From: Variovorax ginsengisoli
Lineage (GTDB): Bacteria > Pseudomonadota > Gammaproteobacteria > Burkholderiales > Burkholderiaceae_C
Direction: 5' to 3'
Length of the DNA: 64,000 nt
NCBI RefSeq assembly: GCF_006438845.1
Contig: NZ_RCZJ01000007.1
Location: 62,001-126,000, forward strand
Shown here: positions 53,027 through 63,072 of the stretch, in pieces
Numbering within the stretch: position 1 is the stretch's first letter
Layout of the letters: the number at the start of each line of letters is the position of its first letter
Position numbers and translations under genes: made by a program
Notes under the pieces: model-generated
The model's input: the letters and a program-made list of their open reading frames with translations, nothing else
What the model was told of the DNA's origin: nothing
Database searches by the model: none

Positions 53027-53416
53027 TCAGCCCTGCGCCGCGTGACAGACCGCTTCGACGTTGTAGCCGTCAGGGTCCCGCACGAAGCACGCGTAGTAGT
53101 TCGGGTGGTACACGAGGCGCAGACCGGGCGCACCGTTGTCCGTCCCGCCGGCGGCGAGCGCGGCGCGGTAGAACGCATCGACGCTCTCCCTGCTTCGAGC
53201 GCGAAAGGCGATGTGGATCCGAGGCTCGAGCGGTGTGCCTTCGATGAGCCAGAACTCTCCGGCCGGGTCATCGAACGGCCCCGGCAACGCCTTGCCGTAG
53301 CCGATGGCGTCGCCCAAGTCGCGCCGCGGCACATGACCCAGGGTGGCCAGCACGGGCTCGTAGAAGCACTTGCTGCGGGAGAGGTCCGAGACTTGGAGGC
53401 CGGTGTGGTCGATCAT
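53027..53416 (-). CDS. VOC-family (glyoxalase/bleomycin-resistance-like) protein
   Basis: This 129-residue protein has the vicinal oxygen chelate pattern: MIDHTGLQVSDLSRSKCFYE at the start, HIAFRARSRESVDAFYRAAL in the middle, and YYACFVRDPDGYNVEAVCH at the end. His4, the central His and the closing Glu are in place for a metal. The substrate is unknown. The ATG fits the standard VOC start. Confidence 0.82.
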   Translation of the reverse strand: MIDHTGLQVSDLSRSKCFYEPVLATLGHVPRRDLGDAIGYGKALPGPFDDPAGEFWLIEGTPLEPRIHIAFRARSRESVDAFYRAALAAGGTDNGAPGLRLVYHPNYYACFVRDPDGYNVEAVCHAAQG

Positions 53417-53756
53417 GAGCGCAGTATCTTCCCGACCATCAGGCCATGTCCACCCGGTGTCGCGACTGCAATTCGCGCGTTGCCCTTCGCGGTCGATGGC
53501 TGCCGCTCGCGCCGCTCGAGGCGTGAAAGCGGTGCTCGCACGGATGCACGGCGCGCACCCAAAAAGGGCAGGCGATGCGCTGCGGATGCAGCAACACGCG
53601 CTGTGGGTGGCGGCATGACCGGCAGCTCGGCATGGCACTGGCTCCATCGAAAGGCCGCGACTGGCTCCACGCTCCGACGCAAGGAGGCACGCATCATGCG
53701 ACGACCGCTTCACGTCGCGGCGAGATGCCCGCGTTGTCCATCGACCGAGGAAATTT
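53417..53756. other. 340-bp intergenic region
   Basis: I see no convincing gene here. The region separates the VOC gene (minus) from the peptide-type transporter operon (plus) and should hold the promoters of both. GAGGAA before 53757 is the ribosome binding site of the binding protein. A stronger AAGGAGG at 53685-53691 precedes an ATG at 53696 that is out of frame with it. Confidence 0.5.
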
Positions 53757-55352
53757 ATGATTGCCAAAGCTCTGACCCGGCGCGCAATGTGCGTGGCCGC
53801 TTCTCTTGCCGTGACGTGCGGCGTGCTGCCGCTGACGGCCGCAGCACAGGACATCAAGAAGGGCGGCACGCTCGTGATCGGCTCGACGCAGAGCCCGCGC
53901 CATCTCAACGGCGCGGTGCAGTCCGGACTGGCAACCGCATTGCCTTCGACGCAACTGTTCGCGAGCCCGCTGCGCTTCGACGACAAGTGGAATCCGCAGC
54001 CCTATCTCGCCGAGAAATGGTCGCTGGCGGCCGACGGGAAATCGCTGACGCTCAACCTGCGCAAGGACGCGGTGTTCCACGACGGCAAGCCGATCACCTC
54101 CGAAGACGTGGCTTTCTCGATCATGGCGATCAAGGCCAACCACCCTTTCACGACGATGTTGGGGCCGGTGGAAAAGGTCGAGACACCCGACCCGCACACC
54201 GCCATCATCCGCATGAGCGTGCCGCACCCTGCCATCGTGCTGGCGATGTCGCCGGCACTCGCTCCGATCTTGCCCAAGCACATCTATGGCGACGGCAAGG
54301 ATCTCAAGACGCATCCACGCAACGCCGAGAACGTCGTCGGCTCCGGACCCTTCAAGCTGACCGAGTTCAAGCCGGGACAGCGCATCGTGATGGAGAAGTT
54401 CGACAAGTTCTTCCTCGCCGGCAAGCCGAATCTCGACAAGGTCATCATCACGCTCGCACCCGACGGCAACAGCCTGATGCTCGGCCTGGAACGCGGGGAC
54501 ATCCAGATGCTTCCGTACGAGGCGAGCTCGGTGAACCTGCGCCGCTTCAAGGGCAATGCCAAGCTCGACCTGACCGACAAGGGCTACGAGGGCATCGGCT
54601 CGATCAACTGGCTGGCCTTCAACCTCGAGCGCAAGCCGCTGTCGGACGTGAAGGTGCGCAAGGCGATCGCCACCGCCATCGACAAGAACTTCATCACCAA
54701 GGCGCTGATGGGCGGCTTCGCGACGCCGGTCGACGGGCCGATCGTGCCGTCGAGCCCGTTCGCCGTCCCGGACCTGGTCAAGTACCCGCTCGACCTGAAG
54801 AAGGCCGCCGAAATGCTCGACGAAGCCGGCTACAAGGCGGGGGCCGGTGGCGAACGCTTCAAGCTCAGCATCGACTATCTCCCGGGCGCCGACGAGCAGC
54901 AGAAGAACGTTGCCGAGTACCTGCGCTCGCAGCTCAAGAAGGTCGGCATCACGCTGGAGGTGCGTGCATCGGCGGACTTCCCGGCATGGGCCAAGCGCAT
55001 CGCGGCGCACGACTTCGACCTGACGATGGACACCGTCTTCAACTGGGGCGACCCGGTGATCGGCGTCCACCGCACCTACCTGTCGACCAACATCAAGCCG
55101 GTGATCTGGACCAACACCCAGTCGTACGCCAACCCGAAGGTCGACGAGCTGTTGAACCAGGCCGGCTCGCTGCTCGATCCGGTCAAGCGCAAGGCCTACT
55201 ACGCGACGTTCCAGAAAATCGTGACCGACGACGTACCGCTCGTCTTCATCAATCTGGCGCCGTACCACACGGTCACGACCAAGCGCGTGGGCAATGTGCC
55301 GGTCTCGATCTGGGGGCCTGCCTCGCCGCTGGACGAGGTCTACCTGAAGTGA
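53757..55352 (+). CDS. Peptide/nickel-type ABC transporter, binding protein
   Basis: This 531-residue SBP_bac_5 protein has a signal peptide (about 1-30, ending AAAQD). The family segment FDDKWNPQPYLAEKWSLAAD near 74-93 is followed by LRKDAVFHDGKPITSEDVAF. It starts a tightly packed operon of two permeases and two ATPases, then an amidohydrolase, so the imported compound is probably a peptide- or amide-like molecule. Confidence 0.88.
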   Translation: MIAKALTRRAMCVAASLAVTCGVLPLTAAAQDIKKGGTLVIGSTQSPRHLNGAVQSGLATALPSTQLFASPLRFDDKWNPQPYLAEKWSLAADGKSLTLNLRKDAVFHDGKPITSEDVAFSIMAIKANHPFTTMLGPVEKVETPDPHTAIIRMSVPHPAIVLAMSPALAPILPKHIYGDGKDLKTHPRNAENVVGSGPFKLTEFKPGQRIVMEKFDKFFLAGKPNLDKVIITLAPDGNSLMLGLERGDIQMLPYEASSVNLRRFKGNAKLDLTDKGYEGIGSINWLAFNLERKPLSDVKVRKAIATAIDKNFITKALMGGFATPVDGPIVPSSPFAVPDLVKYPLDLKKAAEMLDEAGYKAGAGGERFKLSIDYLPGADEQQKNVAEYLRSQLKKVGITLEVRASADFPAWAKRIAAHDFDLTMDTVFNWGDPVIGVHRTYLSTNIKPVIWTNTQSYANPKVDELLNQAGSLLDPVKRKAYYATFQKIVTDDVPLVFINLAPYHTVTTKRVGNVPVSIWGPASPLDEVYLK

Positions 55353-55377
55353 TCGGCCGGCTGCAAGCACTGCATTC

Positions 55378-56352
55378 ATGAACGTCCTGCGTTTCATCGC
55401 CCAGCGACTGCTTCAGGCCTTCCTGCTCGTCGCAGCGGTGGTCGTCCTCAACTTCGCATTGGTGCATGCAGCACCGGGCGATCCGGTCGAGACGATCGCC
55501 GGCGCGAGCGGCGGCATGTCGGAAGAACTGAAGGCCGAGTTGCGCGCCAGCTATGGGCTGGACAAGCCGCTGCCTGTCCAGTTGGGCGTGTACCTCTCCC
55601 GCGTGGTGCAGCTCGACCTGGGCTACTCGTACTTCTTCAACCTGCCCGTGTCGGGGCTGATCGCCGAACGCGTTCCGGCCACGCTGCTGCTGGTCGTGTG
55701 CTCGGTGCTGTGGGCCTTTCTGGCGGGCACCGCGCTCGGCGTGCTGGCGGCACGCAAGCCCAATGGCTGGCTCTCGCAGACCATCACAGTGTTGTCGATG
55801 GTGGGGTTCGCCGCGCCGGTGTTCTGGAGCGGGATGATGCTGGTGATCCTGTTCGCCGCGGTGATCCCGATCTTCCCGATCTCCGACATGCGCTCGGTCG
55901 ATGCGTCGGGCGGCGGCTGGCGCGACGTGCTCGACGTCGCGCACCATCTGGTGCTGCCCTCCGTCACCCTGGGGCTGGTCTACCTCGCCCAGTACAGCCG
56001 CCTCGCACGGGCGAGCATGCTCGAGGTGCTGGGCTCCGACTTCGTTCGCACGGCGCGCGCCAAGGGCCTTGCCGAGCATGTCGTGCTCTACAAGCATGCA
56101 CTTCGCAACGCCGTGCTGCCGGTCATCACCGTGCTCGGGCTGCAGTTCGGCAACGTGATGGCCGGCGCGATCCTGGTGGAGACGGTGTTCAACTGGCCCG
56201 GCCTGGGCCGCCTGGCCTACGAAGCGGTCCTGCGCCGCGACTACCCGACCGTGCTCGGCGTATTGCTCTTCTCGTCCGTGGTGGTGCTGGTGATGAACCA
56301 GCTCACCGACCTCGCCTACCGCCTGGTCGATCCTCGCATCAAGGCCCGTTGA
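55378..56352 (+). CDS. Peptide-type ABC transporter, permease (DppB-like)
   Basis: This 324-residue permease has six helices and the DppB N-terminus FIAQRLLQAFLLVAAVVVLN. The coupling loop ARASMLEVLGSDFVRTARAKG near 213-233 and the DppB-type motif GAILVETVFNWPGLGRL are present. It lies 25 bp after the binding protein gene. Confidence 0.9.
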   Translation: MNVLRFIAQRLLQAFLLVAAVVVLNFALVHAAPGDPVETIAGASGGMSEELKAELRASYGLDKPLPVQLGVYLSRVVQLDLGYSYFFNLPVSGLIAERVPATLLLVVCSVLWAFLAGTALGVLAARKPNGWLSQTITVLSMVGFAAPVFWSGMMLVILFAAVIPIFPISDMRSVDASGGGWRDVLDVAHHLVLPSVTLGLVYLAQYSRLARASMLEVLGSDFVRTARAKGLAEHVVLYKHALRNAVLPVITVLGLQFGNVMAGAILVETVFNWPGLGRLAYEAVLRRDYPTVLGVLLFSSVVVLVMNQLTDLAYRLVDPRIKAR

Positions 56353-56354
56353 AC

Positions 56355-57238
56355 ATGTCCGCCATTCTTCCCTTGGCAACCCCGGTGCCCGTCGCGGCAC
56401 CCTCGCCCTTCTTCGAGGCGCTGCGCATGTTCGTGCGCAATCCTTCGGCCGTGATCGGACTCGTCATGCTGGCGACGATCGTGCTGCTCTCGGTGTTCGG
56501 GCCGATGCTGTACGTGGCCGACCCCTTCGAGATCCGTGCCGCACCGCTCACGCCGCCCTTCGATTCCGAAGCCTGGTTCGGCACCGACTACCTGGGCCGC
56601 GACGTGATGACGGCCCTGCTCTACGGCGGGCGCGCCACGCTGCTGGTGGGCGCCATCGCGGCCCTGCTCTCCGTGCTCATCGGCATCACCATCGGCGCGT
56701 TCGCCGGCTACTACGGAGGCAAGGTCGACGGCGCGCTGATGCGTGTCACCGAGTTTTTCCAGGTGCTGCCCGCGCTGCTGTTCGCGATGGTGGTCGTCAC
56801 CCTGTTCGCGCCATCGCTGGTGACCGTCACGCTGTCGATCGGCCTGGTGAGCTGGCCGGGCACGGCGCGGCTGGCACGCGGCGAGTTCATGCGCTACCGC
56901 GACCTCGAGTTCGTGCGTGCCGAGCGCTCCATCGGCGCCGGCAACGCACGCATCATCTGGAAGGTCATCTTGCCGAACGCCTTCGCGCCCTTGATCGTGT
57001 CGGCCACGTTGGCGGTCGGCGCGGCCATCCTGTTCGAGGCCGGCCTGTCCTTTCTGGGCCTGGGAGACCCCAACCAGATGAGCTGGGGAATGATGATCGG
57101 CTCGAGCCGGCAGTACGTTCTGTCGTGCTGGTGGGCGGTGGCCTTTCCGGGCGCGGCGATCTTCCTCACGGTGCTGGCCGTGAGCCTGATCGGCGACGGA
57201 CTGAACGACGCCCTCAACCCGAAGCTGAGGGAGCGCTG

Positions 57239-57239
<1 letters not shown>
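56355..57239 (+). CDS. Peptide-type ABC transporter, permease (DppC-like)
   Basis: This 294-residue permease has an N-terminal OppC-type helix ([20 protein letters not shown]), the segment [19 protein letters not shown], the coupling loop region [17 protein letters not shown] and the ending [15 protein letters not shown]. It starts two bases after the DppB-like gene, and its TGA shares one base with the next ATG. Confidence 0.9.
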
Positions 57240-58242
<1,003 letters not shown>

Positions 58243-58246
<4 letters not shown>

Positions 58247-59325
58247 GTCCGACGCCTGTTTCCCCGGTGGCTCCAACGGAGGCACCGCCGGTCTTGCTGA
58301 CGGTGACCGACCTGCACGTGCACTTCCCGCGTCCGCGCGCCAACCCGTTCAAGGACGCGGAAGTGGTGCGGGCGGTCGATGGCGTCTCCTTCGAGGTCCG
58401 CCGTGGCACCACGCTGGCCGTGGTCGGCGAATCGGGCTCCGGCAAGACCACCACGGCCCTCGCGGTGATGCGGCTCGCGCCCATCACGCAGGGCAGCGTC
58501 CAGTTGGGAACGACCGACCTGAGCCAATTGGACGATCGGGCAATGCGCGAGGCGCGGCGCCGCCTGCAGATCATCTTCCAGGACCCGTACTCCTCGCTCA
58601 ACCCACGCCAGCGCGTGGGCGATGCAGTGCGCGCCCCGCTCGACCTGATGAAGATTGGCACGGCCGAAGAGCGCACGCGGCGGGTCGACGAACTCTTCAC
58701 CGCCGTCGGTCTCCGACCCGAGCAGAAGAACCTGTTCCCGCACCAGTTCTCGGGCGGGCAGCGCCAGCGCATCAACATCGCACGGGCGCTGGCCACCCAT
58801 CCCGAGCTGGTGGTGTGCGACGAGCCCGTGTCGGCGCTGGACATCGCGATCCGCGCGCAGATCTTGAACCTGCTCGTCAAGCTGCAGCGCGAGCTGGGGC
58901 TGACCTACCTCTTCATCTCGCACGACATGGCGGTGGTCGAGCACATCTGCGACGAGATCGCGGTGATGTACCTCGGCCAGATCGTCGAGCGCGCGCCCCG
59001 CAAGGCCTTCTTCGCGCGGCCGCTGCATCCCTACAGCGTGGCCCTGATGTCGGCGGTGCCCGACGTGCGCGGCGGCCGCGCACGCGCTGCGCAACGCATC
59101 CAGCTGAGCGGCGATCCGCCGAGCCCGATCGCGCCGCCGCCGGGCTGCCGCTTCGCCGGCCGGTGCCCCGTGGCGGAGCCTGCATGCGCGGAGGCACTGC
59201 CACCTCTGGTGCAGGTCGAGCCCGACCACTGGGTGCGCTGCCGACGCGTCGAACAGGTCGACGGCCGACCGGTCGGCCCGCTTGCATTGCCGACGGCCAC
59301 GCAGGCCTTGCCAGTGGCCGCGTGA
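58243..59325 (+). CDS. Peptide-type ABC transporter, ATPase (DppF-like)
   Basis: This 360-residue ATPase has Walker A GESGSGKTT near 62-70, signature FSGGQRQRINIARAL, Walker B LVVCDEPVSALD and a C-terminal Cys-containing extension (GCRFAGRCPVAEPAC). With the DppD-like protein it makes the ATPase heterodimer. The amidohydrolase gene starts 28 bp later. Confidence 0.9.
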
Positions 59326-59353
59326 TTTCATCCCTTCGAATCCACATCGTTCC

Positions 59354-61003
59354 ATGACCGACATCACCGTCTTCCAGGCCCGCAAGATCCTCACCATGAA
59401 CCCGATGCAACCCGAGGCCACGCACGTTGCGGTGCGTGACGGCAAGGTGCTGGCCGTGGGCGACCTCGCGCGCATGCAGGCCTGGGGCGCCTACACGCTC
59501 GAAACGCGCTTCGCTGACAAGGTGCTGATGCCGGGCTTGGTCGAAGGCCACTCGCACCTGATGGCGGGCGGGCTGTGGAAGTTTCCTTTCGTCGGCTTTC
59601 ACGCGCGCACCGCACCGGACGGCAAGGTCTGGGAGGGCTGCCGCGACTTCGAGGAGGTGATCGCCCGGCTGGTGCAGATCGAAGCGACCCTGGCCGATCC
59701 GACGGCGCCGCTGCTGGCGTGGGGCTTCGACCCCATCTTCTTTGGCACCGAGCGCATGACGGTCAGGCACCTCGACCGCGTCTCCACCACGCGTGCGGTC
59801 GTCATCCTGCATGCGAGCCAGCACCTGATGAACGTGAACACCGCCGCGCTCGCGCAGGCCGGCATCACGGCCGATACCGAGATCGAAGGCATCGCACGCT
59901 TCGAAGACGGGTCGCCCACCGGCGAACTCCAGGAGTTCGCGGCGATGTTCCCCATCACCCGCCTCACCGGCAACATCTTCCGGGTCGCGGGCTCGTCCAC
60001 CGACAGCCTGCGGCTGTTCGGGCAGATGGCGCAGCTCGCGGGGGTGACCACGGCCACCGACCTGGTCAACGACCTGTCCGACCCCAACCACGCAGCGATG
60101 GCCACGGTGACCGCCGAAGACGACTTTCCGGTGCGCTTCGTGCCGGCCTACATCAGCATGGACGGGCGCATCGGCCGCGAGGCCGGCGCAGAGCGCATCC
60201 GCAGCCGCATGGCGACCAACGGTGACAAGCTGCACTACGGCCTGGTGAAGATCGTGGCCGACGGATCGATCCAGGGCTTCACCGCACGCGTTCGCTGGCC
60301 CGGCTACTACAACGGCGCGCCCAACGGCATCTGGATACTGCCGCCGGCCGAACTCAAGGCGACGATCGCCTACTTCCACGCGCAGGGCTTCCAGCTGCAC
60401 ATCCACACCAACGGCGACGAGGCCACCGAGGTGGCGCTCGACGGCATCGAGGAAGCCCTGGCGGCCCATCCGCGTGCCGACCACCGCCACACGCTGCAGC
60501 ATTGCCAGATGGCCGACGCTGCGCAGTTCCGCCGCATGGCGCGGCTGGGTGTGTGCGCCAACCTCTTCGCCAACCACATCTATTACTGGGGCGACGCGCA
60601 CCGCGATCTCACCATGGGGCCGGACCGTGCCTTCCGCATGGATGCCTGCGGCACGGCGCTCGCGCACGGCGTACCGCTCGCCATCCATTCCGACGCGCCG
60701 ATCACGCCGCTCGGCCCTCTCTTCACCGCCTGGTGCGCAGTGAACCGCATCACCTCCAGCGGCCAGCAGCTCGGCGCGGCCGAACGCATCGGCGTGCCTG
60801 ACGCGCTCTACGCCATCACCATGGGGGCGGCGTTCACGCTCGCGATGGACCATCTGGTCGGCTCGGTCGAGATCGGCAAGTACGCAGACTTCTGCGTGCT
60901 CGACGAAGACCCGCTCGCCGCCGAGCCGATGCGGCTGAAGGACATCGGCATCGCCGGCACCGTGATCGGCGGCCGCGCGCTCGCACCGCCGGCGGCGGCG
61001 TGA
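59354..61003 (+). CDS. Metal-dependent amidohydrolase (YtcJ/amidohydrolase_3 family)
   Basis: This 549-residue hydrolase has the metal motif VEGHSHLM (His66, His68), a KIVADGSIQGFT segment with the likely bridging Lys, LHIHTNGDEA, TLQHCQM, and the catalytic Asp in AIHSDAPITPLGPL near 445. It is therefore likely an active Zn enzyme acting on amides, imides or formamides. Its stop overlaps the GTG start of a CobW-type metallochaperone gene. It follows a peptide-type importer, so the importer may supply its substrate. Confidence 0.87.
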   Translation: MTDITVFQARKILTMNPMQPEATHVAVRDGKVLAVGDLARMQAWGAYTLETRFADKVLMPGLVEGHSHLMAGGLWKFPFVGFHARTAPDGKVWEGCRDFEEVIARLVQIEATLADPTAPLLAWGFDPIFFGTERMTVRHLDRVSTTRAVVILHASQHLMNVNTAALAQAGITADTEIEGIARFEDGSPTGELQEFAAMFPITRLTGNIFRVAGSSTDSLRLFGQMAQLAGVTTATDLVNDLSDPNHAAMATVTAEDDFPVRFVPAYISMDGRIGREAGAERIRSRMATNGDKLHYGLVKIVADGSIQGFTARVRWPGYYNGAPNGIWILPPAELKATIAYFHAQGFQLHIHTNGDEATEVALDGIEEALAAHPRADHRHTLQHCQMADAAQFRRMARLGVCANLFANHIYYWGDAHRDLTMGPDRAFRMDACGTALAHGVPLAIHSDAPITPLGPLFTAWCAVNRITSSGQQLGAAERIGVPDALYAITMGAAFTLAMDHLVGSVEIGKYADFCVLDEDPLAAEPMRLKDIGIAGTVIGGRALAPPAAA

Positions 61004-61959
61004 CCGGGAGCGGGATCTCGCGCGCGCGCATTCCGCTCACGGTCGTCGGCGGCTTTCTGGGCGCGGGCAAGACCACGCTGCTGAACCACTTGCTCGCCGA
61101 AAGCGACGGACGCCGCATCGCCGTGCTCGTCAACGATTTCGGCGCCATCAACATCGACCGTTCGCTGATCGCCACGCAGGACGGCGGGGCCATCGAGCTC
61201 ACCAACGGATGCGTCTGCTGCCAGATCGGCGACGACCTCACGACCGCGCTGATCGGCGTGATCGAGTCCGCGGCGCCGCCCGACGCGATCGTGATCGAAG
61301 CCAGCGGCGTGTCCGACCCGTGGCGCATCGCGCAGGTCGGCCTGGCCGACCCGGCCTTGTCGCTCGACGCGGTGCTGGTGCTGGTCGATGCCGCGGCGCT
61401 GCGCGACCAGGCGGACGATCCGCTGTTGACCGACACCGTCGTCCGTCAGCTTGCGTCGGCCGACCTGCTGGTAATCAACAAATGCGACCAGGTCGACGCC
61501 GCCGAACTCGACGCGCTGCGCAGCTGGCTCGACACGCAGGCGCCGCGCACGCCGCGCTACGAGACCTCGCACGCCCGGTTGCCGGCCGAACTGCTGGGCG
61601 CGCCGCTGTATCGGCCCGGTGCAGGCTGGCCGATGCACGCGCGCACGTTGGCGCCGGCGGCCCACGGGGCGCTCTTCGACACCTGGTCGCTGCAGGACGC
61701 GCCGACCTTCGACGCGCGCGCGCTGCGCGCACTGCTCAAGGCCATGCCGCCCGGCGTGTTGCGGCTCAAGGGGCTGGTGCGAACCGACGCGCACGCGCTG
61801 GCTGAACTGCAGTTCGCGGGCCGCCACGGCTCGCTGCGTGCGGCGCAGAGCGCCGACCCCCAGGCTGCCGGCACCGTGGTGGCGATCGGATTGCGCGGCA
61901 GCCTGCCGATCGAAATGCTCGACCGGCTGTTCGCCGGCGCGGCGCGGCCATCCGCATGA
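61000..61959 (+). CDS. CobW/COG0523 GTPase, putative metallochaperone
   Basis: This 319-residue GTPase has Walker A GGFLGAGKTT at 17-26, the family metal motif CVCC (Cys71, Cys73, Cys74), EASGVSDP and the GTP-binding NKCD. A CobW C-terminal domain follows (RLKGLVRTDAHALAELQFAG). It starts with GTG inside the amidohydrolase stop (GTGA), so the two proteins are made together. This suggests it delivers metal, probably zinc, to that enzyme. Confidence 0.85.
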   Translation: MTGSGISRARIPLTVVGGFLGAGKTTLLNHLLAESDGRRIAVLVNDFGAINIDRSLIATQDGGAIELTNGCVCCQIGDDLTTALIGVIESAAPPDAIVIEASGVSDPWRIAQVGLADPALSLDAVLVLVDAAALRDQADDPLLTDTVVRQLASADLLVINKCDQVDAAELDALRSWLDTQAPRTPRYETSHARLPAELLGAPLYRPGAGWPMHARTLAPAAHGALFDTWSLQDAPTFDARALRALLKAMPPGVLRLKGLVRTDAHALAELQFAGRHGSLRAAQSADPQAAGTVVAIGLRGSLPIEMLDRLFAGAARPSA

Positions 61960-62014
61960 GCGGTGTGCGCCTGGGCCCGGAGGCTTCCTGGCCCGCACGC
62001 CACAATCGCTGCCC

Positions 62015-62896
62015 ATGGAGACCATGACCCGAAAGCAGCTCGCACTGCTGATCCCCCTCACGCTCGTGTGGGGCCTCAACTGGCCGGTGATGAAGCTGGG
62101 CGTGACGGACTTTCCGCCGCTTACCTTCCGCGCGATGTCGCTGTGGATCGGGCTGCCGGTGCTCGGCCTGGCGCTGGTGGCCATGAAGGTGCCGTTCCGC
62201 ATTCCGCGGCGGCACTGGCCCGAGCTGCTGTCACTATCGGCCACCAACATGTTCGTGTGGCACGCCTGCATCATCGTCGCGCTCAAGGAGCTGTCGAGTG
62301 GGCGCTCGGCGATCCTGGGCTACACGATGCCGGTTTTTTCGGCGGTGATCGGGGCCTGGCTGTTCTCCAACCGGCTCAGTGCGCGCGCCTGGATGGGCGT
62401 GAGCGCTGCGGCATTGGGCGTCGGGCTGCTGCTGTGGCACGAGATCACGGGCATGGCGGGTAAGCCCGCGTACGTGGCCTTGGCGCTGGTGGCCGCGGCA
62501 ACCTGGGCGCTGGGCACGCAACTGCTGCGGCGCACCGCGATGCCGGTGCCCACGCTCGCCATCTCGTTCTGGATGACGGCGCTGACGGCTGTGGTCATCA
62601 CTGTGCTGGCCGTGGTGCTGGAACGGCCGCAGTGGAAGGCGCCCGGCGCCGTCACCTGGGGCGCCGTGTTCTACAACGCGGTGCTGATCTTCGGCTTCGC
62701 GCACGCCGCCTGGTTTTCGCTGGCGCGCGGGCTGCCGCCCATCGCCTCGACGCTGAGCGTGATGCTCATACCGGTGCTGGGCGTGTTCAGCGGCGCAATC
62801 TGGCTCGGCGAGGTGGTGCATTGGCAGGATTGGGCTGCCGTCGTGCTCATGGTGGTCGCCATCGCCGCAGTGCTGGCCCCGGCCCGTTCGCGCTGA
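62015..62896 (+). CDS. EamA/DMT-family transporter
   Basis: This 293-residue protein has about ten hydrophobic helices in two EamA repeats. The first starts LLIPLTLVWGLNWPVMKLG, and the second covers YVALALVAAATWALGTQLL. Members usually export amino acids or metabolites. A second ATG at 62024 is an alternative start. It follows the CobW gene by 55 bp and may export the product of the amidohydrolase. Confidence 0.85.
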   Translation: METMTRKQLALLIPLTLVWGLNWPVMKLGVTDFPPLTFRAMSLWIGLPVLGLALVAMKVPFRIPRRHWPELLSLSATNMFVWHACIIVALKELSSGRSAILGYTMPVFSAVIGAWLFSNRLSARAWMGVSAAALGVGLLLWHEITGMAGKPAYVALALVAAATWALGTQLLRRTAMPVPTLAISFWMTALTAVVITVLAVVLERPQWKAPGAVTWGAVFYNAVLIFGFAHAAWFSLARGLPPIASTLSVMLIPVLGVFSGAIWLGEVVHWQDWAAVVLMVVAIAAVLAPARSR

Positions 62897-62957
62897 GCGC
62901 GCTACACGACACGGCGGCTAGCAGGTATTCGGGTTGGCACTGTTCGTGCAAGCCCGA

Positions 62958-63003
62958 TTGACACCAGATGCTTCATGCATAAAGTATTCACTTGTGAATG
63001 AAG
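62958..63003 (+). promoter_or_regulatory. Promoter with operator-like palindrome before a binding-protein gene
   Basis: TTGACA (62958-62963) and TAAAGT (62980-62985) are 16 bases apart and make a plausible sigma-70 promoter. Immediately after, ATTCAC-TT-GTGAAT (62986-62999) is a perfect 6-2-6 palindrome overlapping the expected start point. An outer pair CTTCAT (62971-62976)/ATGAAG (62998-63003) encloses it. A repressor bound here would block transcription. Confidence 0.5.
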
Positions 63004-63072
63004 TGGCTCCGCACAATCCCGGGGCCGCATGCATCGATGTGGTGCCAACCTTTCAATTACCGGAGTCCTTCC

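Noticed and set aside
53413-53697. A 94-codon minus-strand frame upstream of the VOC gene
   Set aside because: No ribosome binding site at its start, Arg/Ser/Ala-rich composition, and no recognisable domain.
53696-53760. Strong AAGGAGG followed by ATG at 53696
   Set aside because: The frame is offset by one from the binding protein and runs as an Arg-rich shadow through it. The binding protein has its own GAGGAA and ATG at 53757 with a proper signal peptide.
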